This document shows positions 1 through 8,105 of a stretch of DNA of 64,000 nt, one piece after another. Both the position numbers and the translations under genes were made by a program. How positions within the stretch are numbered: the stretch's first letter is position 1; the number at the start of each line of letters is the position of its first letter. The DNA comes from QHXM01 sp963697975. Its GTDB lineage: Bacteria; Acidobacteriota; Blastocatellia; Pyrinomonadales; Pyrinomonadaceae. Location of the stretch: positions 1,240,001-1,304,000 of the forward strand of contig OY969111.1 of the NCBI GenBank assembly GCA_963697975.1, given 5' to 3'. Under the pieces are notes generated by a model. That model had not been told where the DNA came from. It worked only from the letters and a program-made list of their open reading frames with translations, and searched no databases.

Positions 1-60
1 AACCTTGCGCGCGGCACGATGCATTGATGCTCGGCGCTTGGGGTCATTAACGTTCCTGAC

Positions 61-357
61 TCACTTACGCTTCGCCCGCCGCTTTGCAGCAATCTCGCCT
101 CCGGTTTCGCCTATGTGCCCGCCGCCTTCCTGCGCCGGAACTGAAGGCGTGTTGGTGTTTGGCGTGACGGCGTCGCCCGTCTGCTGCTGGCGGGATTCGT
201 CAGCGAACATTTTGTTGGCAGCTTTGCGCCGCCCGCGCAGCGCGGGAGTCTCTTTCATCGCTTCACGATTCTGGTCTGGATTGCCTGCGAAGCCAGTCTG
301 CTGACCGCGCGGCTTGGCCGGAAGCCCCGCCTTGTGCTGATCTTTTTTGCTGCCCAT
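61..357 (-). CDS. small basic disordered hypothetical protein
   Basis: I do not recognise this 98-residue protein. It is rich in Lys, Arg, Gly, Gln and Pro and has no hydrophobic segment, so it is probably cytoplasmic and largely disordered. It ends in a basic AAKRRAKRK tail. A purine-rich GAGGGA ribosome-binding site lies about 10 nt before the ATG at 357, which supports a real gene. It is 56 bp downstream of the antiporter gene on the same strand and could share its transcript. Composition resembles small stress-associated basic proteins, but no named family can be assigned. Confidence 0.55.
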   Translation of the reverse strand: MGSKKDQHKAGLPAKPRGQQTGFAGNPDQNREAMKETPALRGRRKAANKMFADESRQQQTGDAVTPNTNTPSVPAQEGGGHIGETGGEIAAKRRAKRK

Positions 358-413
358 TACTTGAAATCTCCCTCTTTTCGTTCTGGTTTGAAATCATTGC
401 GAGATGCGCTTCA

Positions 414-1853
414 TCAAGCGTCTTCCGCAACTTCGCTAATGGCATTCGTAGATTCATCTTGCTCTGGATGGCGTCTGCGCGCAAGCGACCACTTGAGCGC
501 GGGTGGTGTGATGAGCGTCGTCACGATTACCATAATCACAATCACGCCGAATGTACCTGCACCTATGACAGGCTCGCTCACGCCCTGCGCGTTAGGCAGC
601 ACGAGCGTTGCGCCCAGCCCCGCGAAGATTAAGCCGACTTCGCCTCGTGGAATCATCCCCAGCCCGATGGCCGAGCGATTCAGACCACGCTCGACGACGA
701 CGAGCGAGCAGATTTGCTTGCCAATGATGGCGGCCATTGTGAGCGCAGCCGCGAAACCAAGCAACTCGACTCGCGCGAAGGCGCGCAGGTCAACTCTCAT
801 CCCCATCAACACGAAAAAGATTGGCACAAGCACCGCGCTGACCGGCGTGATGAGCCGTTGCAAATCCTGCTTGCCACGTTCTTCAAACGTCTCGAAGTGA
901 ATCTCGTCCAGGACGAGTCCTGCGGCGAACGCTCCGACAATCGGAGCAAGCCCCGTCCGGGCAGCCGCCCACGCCAGCAGAAAGCAGAAGCCGATTGAGA
1001 GCGCCACCAGCACGCCGCGACTCTCGAAGTGACCCGCGCGCCGGAAGATGTGCGGTGTCAGGTATCGCCCGACAATGATTGCGCCGAAAAGGAACGCGAC
1101 GGCTTTCCCCGTAATGATAATGATGTCCGGCAGGGAAAGCGCCCCGCCCGCGCCCGTCGCTTTGATCGCGCCCGCCACGACCGCCAGAATCACCAGCCCC
1201 AGCACATCGTCAATCACAGCCGCGCCTAAGATTATTCTCGACTCGCGCGTCTGCAATCGCCCCATGTCTTTGAGGACGCGCGCCGTTATCCCTACGCTCG
1301 TCGCGCACAGGGTTGCGCCGATGAAGAAATGAACGAGACGCGACTCATTGGGGAGGAAAAAGCCAGCCACGCCCCAGCCCAGAAAGAACGGCGCGACGAC
1401 ACCAGCCAGCGCGACAAAGAGCGAAGACCATCCGACCTCCAGCATCTCGTTTAAATTCGATTCCAGCCCGACTTCAAACAGCAGGATGATGACGCCGATC
1501 TCCGCCAGCGCAGAGATAATCTCGTTGGTCTTCAGCGGCTCGGCTGCCGTGAATCCCATGAGCGCAAGATTGCCGATGACGATTCCGATGAGGAGTTCGC
1601 CCAGCACCGCAGGCTGTTTCAGTCTCTCAAACAACTCGGCGCCCAGTTTCGCCGCAATCAGGATGACGGCCACGCTCACCAGCACAAACGGGTCAAGCCC
1701 GTGCGCCGCGCCAGTCTGCCCTGCGCCCTGCGCTGCATCTGCGCGGACAGACTGCGCCACGCACAACAGAGCGCCGCAGACTACAACGCCTGAGATTAAT
1801 CCTCGTTTCATCCCGCATCTTCGATTCAAATGTTTTGACTGCATTGCCCTCAT
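414..1853 (-). CDS. CPA2-family cation:proton antiporter (Kef/NapA type)
   Basis: Inner-membrane antiporter exchanging Na+ or K+ for protons, with about 12-13 hydrophobic helices filling the 479 residues (Na_H_Exchanger family). The family hallmark is the Asp-Asp pair in a mid-protein helix (AAVIDDVLGLVILAVV), preceded by the conserved ATSVGITARVL helix. The N-terminus carries a cleavable-looking signal segment beginning MKRGLISGVVVCGALL. That internal ATG at 1811, or an ATG at 1844 just after GAGGG, may be the true start instead of the ATG at 1853. The protein stops after the transport domain, with only a short charged tail and no TrkA-N/RCK regulatory domain. Ion specificity cannot be read from the sequence. 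Confidence 0.9.
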   Translation of the reverse strand: MRAMQSKHLNRRCGMKRGLISGVVVCGALLCVAQSVRADAAQGAGQTGAAHGLDPFVLVSVAVILIAAKLGAELFERLKQPAVLGELLIGIVIGNLALMGFTAAEPLKTNEIISALAEIGVIILLFEVGLESNLNEMLEVGWSSLFVALAGVVAPFFLGWGVAGFFLPNESRLVHFFIGATLCATSVGITARVLKDMGRLQTRESRIILGAAVIDDVLGLVILAVVAGAIKATGAGGALSLPDIIIITGKAVAFLFGAIIVGRYLTPHIFRRAGHFESRGVLVALSIGFCFLLAWAAARTGLAPIVGAFAAGLVLDEIHFETFEERGKQDLQRLITPVSAVLVPIFFVLMGMRVDLRAFARVELLGFAAALTMAAIIGKQICSLVVVERGLNRSAIGLGMIPRGEVGLIFAGLGATLVLPNAQGVSEPVIGAGTFGVIVIMVIVTTLITPPALKWSLARRRHPEQDESTNAISEVAEDA

Positions 1854-2011
1854 TCTAACTCAAAACCAGCGCATCAATCGCTCGTCTGTTGACAGGTCGG
1901 GGCTGTTCCCGTAAAACTAGCCTGTTTTACTCAAAGCTTAGTTTCGCAGTGTAATGTGTTTAAAGCGTCTCCGGTTGCTTCTAAACCGGGATGCTCAGGA
2001 AGGTCTACGCA

Positions 2012-2977
2012 ATGCCTTATTTCTCCCCCGGTAGTTCTGAACTCGTCATCGCTCCGCAGCCTCCGCCCGCACCGGCAGTCATAGATAAACTGGCGGAGCT
2101 TTCCGTTGACGAGCCGTTGCCGGAAACCTACGCGGCCAATCGCATTCGCCTGCTCGCGCAATCGCCACGCAAGCTCTATCTCTACTGGGAGTTTGAGCAC
2201 GATCCCTTCGAGACGCTCAAGCGCGCTTTTCGTTGGCAGGCAGACCGCTACACGCTCGTCGTCAAGCTCGTTGATTTAGAAACAGGCAATGAGGCGCTGC
2301 ACATCGCTTCGCCGACGCGCTCTCAATGGCTCGACGCGCAGCCCGGTCATTCTTATCGCGCAGACATAGGTTTCTACGCGCGCGGCAGCGCCTTCATACG
2401 CCTGCTCTCGTCAAAAGCCAGCGCTGCGCCGCGCGCCTCCGTGTCACGCCGCACAGATCAGACGCCGGAGTTTCATATTCCGTCGGACGATTTTGCGCGT
2501 GTCCTTGATGATGCGGGCTACGTGAGCGACGCGCTTGAGGTCTCGCTCGAAGCGGCTGACGAGGCGACCGAGAATGCCGCGACGCGCGCCGTAGCTCAAA
2601 GGTTCGGAGGCACTCGCCTGCCAGAGATGAGCGACGAAGATTTAGCAGAGATGCGGGGCTTGCTCGCCGCTTTGGCTCTCGGCGTGAATGTGAACGAACT
2701 TCAGGCAGCGCTTTCCACAACTCTCTCGCGCTGGCTCGCAGAGGCCAGCCGCGCGCGACGAGAAGCGATTGACTCCGCGCACCTGCTCGAAGTGTTGCGC
2801 TCGTTGCTGGGGATAGAGTTTGAAAGCACCACGCTTGACGCGCTCGATGAAGAAGCCATGCGTCGCGTGGCGCGCGTCCATTTAGGAGCCAGCGAAGTCA
2901 ACTTACCGCTCAAGCCGTTTCATCTCTGGATGCCGAGCATGACAGCGGGGATAAGAATAAGGATGAGTGATAGGTGA
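2012..2977 (+). CDS. DUF4912 domain protein
   Basis: Protein of unknown molecular function with a DUF4912 core in the N-terminal half. The diagnostic run RIRLLAQSPRKLYLYWEF is followed by a beta-rich segment containing WLDAQPGHSYRADIGFY. The C-terminal half is charged, helical and Ala/Leu/Glu-rich. I chose the ATG at 2012 because AGGAAGG lies 7 nt upstream; an ATG at 1991 has no such site. DUF4912 genes are commonly found beside GH57 glucan-active enzymes, and one follows here, so a role in alpha-glucan metabolism is inferred. The last codons (Ser-Asp-Arg) and the TGA stop lie inside the heptamer repeat at 2963-3041, so the repeat set the present C-terminus. Confidence 0.85.
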   Translation: MPYFSPGSSELVIAPQPPPAPAVIDKLAELSVDEPLPETYAANRIRLLAQSPRKLYLYWEFEHDPFETLKRAFRWQADRYTLVVKLVDLETGNEALHIASPTRSQWLDAQPGHSYRADIGFYARGSAFIRLLSSKASAAPRASVSRRTDQTPEFHIPSDDFARVLDDAGYVSDALEVSLEAADEATENAATRAVAQRFGGTRLPEMSDEDLAEMRGLLAALALGVNVNELQAALSTTLSRWLAEASRARREAIDSAHLLEVLRSLLGIEFESTTLDALDEEAMRRVARVHLGASEVNLPLKPFHLWMPSMTAGIRIRMSDR

Positions 2978-3041
2978 TAGGTGATAGGTGATAGGAAAGA
3001 ACAAGGTTTCCTCTTATCACCCATCACCTATCACCCATCAC
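2963..3041. repeat. heptamer hairpin, GTGATAG family
   Basis: The left arm (2963-2995) is tandem GTGATAG/GTGATGA heptamers and the right arm (3015-3041) is the complement (TATCACC, CATCACC). They are separated by a loop of about 19 nt, AAAGAACAAGGTTTCCTC. The element contains the stop codon of the upstream DUF4912 gene and ends 13 nt before the GTG start of the GH57 gene, so it occupies nearly the whole junction. Confidence 0.9.
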
Positions 3042-3054
3042 TTAATGCTTTCCA

Positions 3055-4647
3055 GTGCCTACCGGATACTTCAGTCTCATACTCCACGCGCACCTGCCTT
3101 TCGTGCGCCATCCTGAGCATCCCGAATTCCTGGAAGAAGACTGGCTCTACGAGGCCATCACGGAAGTTTACCTGCCGCTCATCTTCGTCTTCTCGAATCT
3201 CTACGAGAGCGACGCCAGGCCAAGATTGGCCATGAACGTCTCGCCGCCGCTTTGCGAGATGCTCTCTGATCCGCTTTTGCAGGAACGTTACACGCGGCAT
3301 CTCGAAAATCTGCTCGCGCTCTCGCGCAAAGAAGTCGAGCGCGCCAGCCGTGAAGCGCCGGAGTTTCTACCTGTCGCGCGGATGTATGACGAGAATCTGA
3401 GTGCTGCGCTCACGCTCTGGAATGATCGCTACAATCGCAATCTGGTGCGCGCCTTTCGTGAACTGCAAGACGAAGGCGTGCTGGAAATCATCACCTGCGG
3501 CGCAACGCACGGCTTCCTGCCTTTAATCTCGACGCCGGAATCAAAACGCGCGCAAGTAACAGTCGCAGTCGCCAACTATCGCAAGCACTTCGGTCGCAAC
3601 CCGCGCGGCATCTGGCTGCCTGAATGCGCCTACGAACCCGGACTGGAAGAGGTACTCGCAGATGCGGGCATCGAATATTTCATCTCCGACACTCATGGCA
3701 TTCTCTACGGCGAGCCGCGCCCGCGCTACGGCGTCTACGCGCCCGTGCGTTGCCCGAACGGAGTTGCGGTCTTCGCGCGCGACCTGGAAACGAGCCAGCA
3801 GGTCTGGAGTTCTGTCATAGGCTATCCGGGACACGCGGACTACCGCGAGTTTTATCGTGACCTCGGCTGGGATGCGCCGCTCGATTATCTACTCCCGCAT
3901 CTGCATGCAGGCGGCGACCGTCGTCATCTTGGCCTGAAGTATCATCGCATCACGGGGCGCGATGTGCCGCAAAACATGAAGCTCCCTTACGACCCTGTGG
4001 CCGCGCGTGAGCGTGCCGCCGCGAACGCCAGCCACTTTGTCAGCGAGCGTGTCCGTCAGGCAAAACATCTGTACGAACGTTTCAATCGCCCGCCGCTCGT
4101 CACCTCGCCCTACGACGCGGAGCTTTTCGGACACTGGTGGTACGAAGGCCCACAGTTTATTGATTTCGTTTTCCGCAAGCTCCACTGGGATCGGCATGAG
4201 ATCGAAGCCATCTCGCCGGGTGATTTTCTGGACTCCGGCATCCCCATCCAGACGCAGCAGCCCTCGCAATCTTCATGGGGCGAGGAAGGCTATTTCAAGG
4301 TCTGGCTCAACGAGCGCAACGCATGGATGTACCCGCACCAGCAGGCGGCGGAAGAACGCATGACCGCGCTCGCCAATCGCGTCCAGCATCCCGGCCCGAT
4401 AACGGAGCGTGCGCTCAATCAAGCGGCGCGCGAACTCCTGCTCGCCGAATCGAGCGACTGGGCTTTCCAGATTTATCAGGGCACGACCGTGGAATACGCC
4501 ACCCGCCGCTTCCGCTCGCACATCCGCCGCTTCAACGCCCTCGCGGACGACATCGAGCACGGCCAGATTAACGAAGACCGCCTCATCGAAATCGAATCCC
4601 GCGACAACATCTTCGGCGAACTCGACTATCGCCAGTACAGATCATGA
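3055..4647 (+). CDS. GH57 family 1,4-alpha-glucan branching enzyme (DUF1957)
   Basis: Cytoplasmic glycogen-type branching enzyme of glycoside hydrolase family 57. The 530-residue length fits the family (about 520-560). The catalytic (beta/alpha)7 barrel starts with YFSLILHAHLPFVRH. The likely nucleophile is Glu190 in GIWLPECAYEPG and the acid/base is Asp354 in SPYDAELFGHWWYEGP, close to the spacing known for archaeal and Thermus GH57 branching enzymes. A C-terminal helical domain with WLNERNAWMYPHQ follows. An in-frame stop at 3043 forces the start to the GTG at 3055; there is no Shine-Dalgarno sequence, only the end of the repeat. The gene overlaps the next ORF by ATGA. Amylase or 4-alpha-glucanotransferase activity is the alternative within GH57. 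Confidence 0.88.
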   Translation: MPTGYFSLILHAHLPFVRHPEHPEFLEEDWLYEAITEVYLPLIFVFSNLYESDARPRLAMNVSPPLCEMLSDPLLQERYTRHLENLLALSRKEVERASREAPEFLPVARMYDENLSAALTLWNDRYNRNLVRAFRELQDEGVLEIITCGATHGFLPLISTPESKRAQVTVAVANYRKHFGRNPRGIWLPECAYEPGLEEVLADAGIEYFISDTHGILYGEPRPRYGVYAPVRCPNGVAVFARDLETSQQVWSSVIGYPGHADYREFYRDLGWDAPLDYLLPHLHAGGDRRHLGLKYHRITGRDVPQNMKLPYDPVAARERAAANASHFVSERVRQAKHLYERFNRPPLVTSPYDAELFGHWWYEGPQFIDFVFRKLHWDRHEIEAISPGDFLDSGIPIQTQQPSQSSWGEEGYFKVWLNERNAWMYPHQQAAEERMTALANRVQHPGPITERALNQAARELLLAESSDWAFQIYQGTTVEYATRRFRSHIRRFNALADDIEHGQINEDRLIEIESRDNIFGELDYRQYRS

Positions 4648-5537
4648 GTCAGTGGTCAGTGGCCAGTGGTCAGTGGTCAGTAAATGCCTTTGCGCGAAAC
4701 CCTGACTCTTCATCTTTGAGAGTCAACACCGCCGACACTCGACCACTGACCACTGTTCTCATCATCGGTCATCGCGGCGCGGCGGCAGTCGCTCCTGAAA
4801 ACACGCTCCTGTCTTTCGAGCGTGCGCTGGCCGACGGCGCGGAGGGGATAGAGTTTGACGTTCGGCTGGCAAGCGATGGTGTTCCGGTTGTTATCCACGA
4901 CCCGACGCTCCGGCGCACTGCGCTCAGACGAGGAAGAGTGTCGAGTTACACTTCAACCGAACTGAGCGAGATGGACGCCGGGACATGGTTCAATCTTCGT
5001 TACCCACGAAAGGCGCGGCCCGAATACGCGGAAGCAACGATTCCGACGCTCGCGGACGTTTTCGAGTTATTGGGAAAACGCGATGCGCTGCTCTACGTCG
5101 AGATGAAATGCGGGCCGAAGGATCGCGTCGCGCTCGCCGCCGGGGTGGCAAAGCTGATTCGCGCACACACACTCGCCGCCCGCGTCATCGTAGAGAGTTT
5201 CGACCTGGCTTCGATTGCTGAAATCAAGCGGCTCGACGCGGGTCTCCGCACGGCTGCACTTTTTGACCGCAAGCTCTCGCGCCCCGCTCCTTCGGCACGA
5301 CGGATGATAGAGCAGGCACTCCGTTGCGGAGCTGATGAGATTGCCCTGCATCACAGTCTCGCCACGCGCCGCACCGTCGCGGCAGCCGCGCGGCACGGCC
5401 TTGAAACTGTCGTCTGGACAGCCGACAATCCCGCGTGGGTCGAGCGCGCCATCAAACGCGGCGTGCGCGCCGTTATTACGAATAACCCGGCGCGTCTTTG
5501 CGCTCGACGTGATGAGTTACTTGAAACCGGACGATAG
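4644..5537 (+). CDS. glycerophosphodiester phosphodiesterase with repeat-encoded N-terminus
   Basis: GDPD-family TIM-barrel enzyme hydrolysing glycerophosphodiesters to glycerol-3-phosphate and an alcohol. Family motifs are present: GHRGAAAVAPENT at the barrel start, then the metal site in IEFDVRLASDGVPVVIHDPTLRRT, a YVEMK strand and the late VVWTADNP segment. GDPD proteins normally begin at the IIGHRG strand. Here about 40 residues precede it, starting MSQWSVASGQWSV, and most are translated from the GTGGTCA repeat at 4648-4755. The ATG overlaps the GH57 stop (ATGA), so translational coupling is plausible. A TTG at 4716 is the only later in-frame start and has no ribosome-binding site. The TAG stop also lies in the next repeat. 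Confidence 0.85.
   Translation: MSQWSVASGQWSVNAFARNPDSSSLRVNTADTRPLTTVLIIGHRGAAAVAPENTLLSFERALADGAEGIEFDVRLASDGVPVVIHDPTLRRTALRRGRVSSYTSTELSEMDAGTWFNLRYPRKARPEYAEATIPTLADVFELLGKRDALLYVEMKCGPKDRVALAAGVAKLIRAHTLAARVIVESFDLASIAEIKRLDAGLRTAALFDRKLSRPAPSARRMIEQALRCGADEIALHHSLATRRTVAAAARHGLETVVWTADNPAWVERAIKRGVRAVITNNPARLCARRDELLETGR
4648..4755. repeat. heptamer hairpin, GTGGTCA family
   Basis: Tandem GTGGTCA/GTGGCCA heptamers fill 4648-4681. The complementary GACCACTGACCACTG stands at 4741-4755 after a loop of about 58 nt. It follows the GH57 stop directly and is read through in the GDPD frame. This heptamer has no stop codon in any frame, so it translates as a periodic Ser-Gly-Gln-Trp-Ser-Val-Val peptide. 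Confidence 0.88.
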
Positions 5538-5604
5538 GCGATGGACGATAGGCCAGAGATTACCGAACACTTGTCTTTTATCGTCCATCATCCATCGTCT
5601 GTCC
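5529..5604. repeat. heptamer hairpin, GATAGGC/GATGGAC variant
   Basis: Left arm GGACGATAGGCGATGGAC (5529 onward) and right arm ATCGTCCATCATCCATCGTC (5580-5604) pair across a 26-nt loop. The repeat unit is again seven bases. The TAG stop of the GDPD gene (5535-5537) is in the left arm, and the AraC start codon follows 7 nt after the right arm without a ribosome-binding site. Confidence 0.8.
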
Positions 5605-5611
5605 CTCTTCG

Positions 5612-6457
5612 ATGAACCGCTCCAAACCGCAACTTGACCGCGTCTTCGTGCGGCCTCAATACGCTCTTCATTACCGGCGTGCGCCGCGCGTCTCATGGAC
5701 GAGCGAGGCGCGCGCCGACTGTGTCGTGCTGTTTTTGCTCAAAGGAAATCTGCCGGGTCGCGTTGAAGAAGTTTCGGTTGAAATTACTGATGGCAATGCC
5801 CTGCTGCTCGATCCGGGCGCGACCGCCAGCGCTTCGGGCCGCAACGCGGAATATCTCTCACTCACGCTCTCTCCATCTTTCATGCTCGACGCGGCAGCGC
5901 GCACAGGACTGGTCGGCGCGGGCGCGCTCGTCAGCTTTCGCACAAGCGTCGTCGGAAGTGATGAACGGCTGGCTCAGTTGGTGCGGGACATGGCGGGAGA
6001 ACTGACTGGCGAAGAGGCCGGGAAGGCGTTGGTGATCGCGGCGCTGATGGAGCAACTAATCGTTCACCTGCTTCGTCATCATTCAAATGTGCGCCGCTCG
6101 GACGAGCTTGAGTTGTCGCGCGTCGGACTCGTAGACAGGCGCATCCGCCGGGCTATCGAGTTGATGCACGCGCACCTGAATCGTGATTTGCCGCTCGAAG
6201 AAATCGCCGCCGCCGCCTTTCTTTCCCCCTTTCATTTCGCGCGCCTCTTCAAGAAACTGACCGGCGCATCTCCGCATGCCTACCTTGCGACCCTGCGCGT
6301 TGCGCGCGCGCAAGCGCTGCTGGCCGAAACGGACCTGTCAATTTCAGTGGTGAGCGAGCGCGTCGGCTACAGCAGCCCCAGCCATTTCACCAAAGCCTTT
6401 CGCCAGGCAACAGGACTCGCGCCTCGTGCCTATCGCGCGGCGCTTGTCTCGCGCTGA
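5612..6457 (+). CDS. AraC-family transcriptional regulator
   Basis: DNA-binding regulator of 281 residues. The N-terminal two thirds is a cupin-like sensor (residues about 15-110) of unknown ligand. The C-terminal 100 residues form two helix-turn-helix units: LPLEEIAAAAFLSPFHFARLF, then LSISVVSERVGYSSPSHFTK, followed by the conserved KAFRQATGLAPRAYR signature of the AraC family. The start codon directly follows the heptamer repeat and no Shine-Dalgarno sequence is visible. It is isolated between GDPD and Uma2, so its target cannot be inferred from context. Confidence 0.88.
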   Translation: MNRSKPQLDRVFVRPQYALHYRRAPRVSWTSEARADCVVLFLLKGNLPGRVEEVSVEITDGNALLLDPGATASASGRNAEYLSLTLSPSFMLDAAARTGLVGAGALVSFRTSVVGSDERLAQLVRDMAGELTGEEAGKALVIAALMEQLIVHLLRHHSNVRRSDELELSRVGLVDRRIRRAIELMHAHLNRDLPLEEIAAAAFLSPFHFARLFKKLTGASPHAYLATLRVARAQALLAETDLSISVVSERVGYSSPSHFTKAFRQATGLAPRAYRAALVSR

Positions 6458-6469
6458 GGTTTCAAATTT

Positions 6470-6498
6470 GTAGGAGCAGGGCTTGTTTCTGCCCTTAC
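6470..6498. repeat. REP-like short hairpin
   Basis: GTAGGAGCAGGGCTTG followed by TTTCTGCCCTTAC forms an imperfect hairpin. Two relatives with the same layout occur at 49833-49863 and 53398-53436, so this is a dispersed short palindrome family. Confidence 0.6.
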
Positions 6499-6552
6499 GG
6501 ATAAGAGCTTGCCGTGCTGTGTTATTATCCGTGAACGGAAAGCGAGGAAAGC

Positions 6553-7113
6553 ATGTCAGTTCAAATCGCCAAGCATTGGTTCACCGTTGCCGAATACGAC
6601 CGCATGGGCGAGACGGGTATTCTCACGGAAGACGACCGCGTCGAGTTGGTCGAAGGAGAGATCATCGAGATGTCACCGATTGGCAGGCGTCATGCCGCGT
6701 GCGTCGGCAGGCTGACAAATCTTTTTGGCAGGTTATTAGCAGAGAAAGCAATCGTCTGGGTGCAGAACCCCGTTGTGCTAAACGACTATTCGGAGCCACA
6801 GCCGGATGTTGTCTTGCTCAGACGGCGCGATGATTTCTACGAGCGTTCACTGCCGACGCCTGACGATATACTGCTCGTCATCGAAGTCGCCGATACGACC
6901 ATTGAATACGACCGCCAGATCAAAGTCCCGCTCTATGGGCGAGCAGGAATCGCAGAGGTATGGATCGTCAATCTGGTAGACGAACAAATCGAAATCTACG
7001 CCCAGCCTGTGAACGACGCGTATCAGAGTAAGCGAGAAGCCAGACGCGGTGAGACGATCAATTCACCGAGCGCGTTTAATCTGATGCTGAACGTTGACGA
7101 CATTCTGGGATGA
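6553..7113 (+). CDS. Uma2-family (DUF820) restriction-endonuclease-like protein
   Basis: The 186-residue protein has the Uma2 layout: FTVAEYDRMGETGIL near the start, RVELVEGEIIEMSPIG, then the PD-(D/E)XK-like core with SEPQPDVVLL and LLVIEVADTTIEYDRQIKVPLYGRAG, ending in a strand with EVWIVNL. The Asp and Glu-x-Ala positions and the Lys of the nuclease fold are all present. The substrate is unknown; such proteins are abundant in Cyanobacteria and Acidobacteriota and are usually solitary. GAGG sits 7 nt before the ATG. Its stop overlaps the start of the following acetyltransferase (ATGA), which suggests a two-gene transcript. Confidence 0.85.
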   Translation: MSVQIAKHWFTVAEYDRMGETGILTEDDRVELVEGEIIEMSPIGRRHAACVGRLTNLFGRLLAEKAIVWVQNPVVLNDYSEPQPDVVLLRRRDDFYERSLPTPDDILLVIEVADTTIEYDRQIKVPLYGRAGIAEVWIVNLVDEQIEIYAQPVNDAYQSKREARRGETINSPSAFNLMLNVDDILG

Positions 7114-7640
7114 GAGAAGCAAACGTGAAGGCGGAAACCCAAGAAAGCAGTTCTTCAAATATCGCTCCGGCAATCTCGCTGCGCCCGATCTCGCCAGAAG
7201 ATGCAGAGTTCCTGTATGAAGTCTATGCCAGCACACGCGCCGACGAATTGGCCCAGGTTCCCTGGAGCGAAGCGCAGCTCAGAGCATTTCTCAAGATGCA
7301 ACTCAACGCGCGGGATCAATCTTATCGAATGTACTACACGGGGATTGATGACCGAATCATCCTGTCCGGGAATCAACCAATCGGCAGGCTCATCGTCATC
7401 AGAACAGATGAAGAGATCAGGCTGGCGGATGTTGCGCTCTTGCCTGAACACCGCAGCGGCGGAACGGGAACGGCGCTCATCAAAGACCTGATGACGGAAG
7501 CAGGCAACACGCTGAGACCCATCCGGCTTCAGGTTGAAAAACCAAACGTGCAGGCAAGGCATCTCTACGACCGACTAGGCTTTACAACTACGGGAGAGAA
7601 CATCACGCATTTCCAGATGGAGTATCGACCCAACGCGTAA
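7110..7640 (+). CDS. GNAT family N-acetyltransferase (copy 1)
   Basis: Acetyl-CoA-dependent acetyltransferase fold of 176 residues. The N-terminal part carries the motif YASTRADELAQVPWSEAQ. The core follows with the strand RLADVALLPEHRSGGTGTALIKDLM, whose Arg/Gly-x-Gly-x-(G/A) loop binds acetyl-CoA, and the C-terminal ARHLYDRLGFT helix. It overlaps the Uma2 stop codon by ATGA. A clear paralogue with the same N-terminal motif lies at 8106-8609, with a DUF6916 gene between the two. The acceptor substrate is unknown; the shared motif and context suggest that both copies act on the same system. Confidence 0.85.
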   Translation: MREANVKAETQESSSSNIAPAISLRPISPEDAEFLYEVYASTRADELAQVPWSEAQLRAFLKMQLNARDQSYRMYYTGIDDRIILSGNQPIGRLIVIRTDEEIRLADVALLPEHRSGGTGTALIKDLMTEAGNTLRPIRLQVEKPNVQARHLYDRLGFTTTGENITHFQMEYRPNA

Positions 7641-7653
7641 GACAAAAGAATTT

Positions 7654-7742
7654 GGACAGGATTAACAGGATTATCAAGATTAGGAAGACAAGACAAAGCA
7701 AGGGCGATTGAATCTTCTTCTCTTATCCTGTGAATCCCGTCT
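7654..7742. repeat. ACAGGATTAACAGGATT-type hairpin
   Basis: Left arm GGACAGGATTAACAGGATT, then ATCAAGATTA (7654-7682). Right arm TCTTATCCTGTGAATCCCGT (7721-7742). A second member of this family, better conserved, is at 57619-57717. It fills most of the space between copy 1 of the acetyltransferase and the DUF6916 gene. Confidence 0.75.
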
Positions 7743-7784
7743 AAATAGTTCTTGAAATTTCCCTTTTACCGGAGGTTATAACAA

Positions 7785-8087
7785 GTGTCCGAGCTTTTGA
7801 CTAAAGAGGCGTTCGCAGAAAACGTGAATACGAAATTCAGAATTCCGCTGGAATCTTCCAGAGCGGCGGAGCTTGAATTGATCGAAGTGGTGGAAGCCAG
7901 ATCAACGTCCAGACAGCAACAGTTCTCAGTCTTCTTTCGCGGCCCGCTGGAATATATTCTCCCGCAGGCTACTTACCACATGGAGCATGAGAAGATGGGA
8001 GCGATGGACCTCTTTATCGTTCCTGTGGGCCGCGAGCCGGAGGGTTTCCGCTACGAAGCCGTCTTCAATTACGTCCTTCAGGGATAG
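7785..8087 (+). CDS. DUF6916-like cytoplasmic protein
   Basis: Small 100-residue beta-rich protein. It matches, in order, the core of the Tat-exported protein encoded at 8698-9246: a VNTKFRIPL strand, ELELIEVVEA, a QQFSVFFRGP strand, YHMEHEKMGAMDLFIVPVG and FRYEAVFNY. I assign it to the DUF6916 family from memory of this pattern. It lacks a signal peptide, so it is presumably cytoplasmic. The start is GTG with a strong GGAGG site upstream. It sits between two paralogous GNAT genes and ends 18 bp before the second. Function is unknown. Confidence 0.75.
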   Translation: MSELLTKEAFAENVNTKFRIPLESSRAAELELIEVVEARSTSRQQQFSVFFRGPLEYILPQATYHMEHEKMGAMDLFIVPVGREPEGFRYEAVFNYVLQG

Positions 8088-8105
8088 CGAGCGTGCGCGA
8101 TCTGT

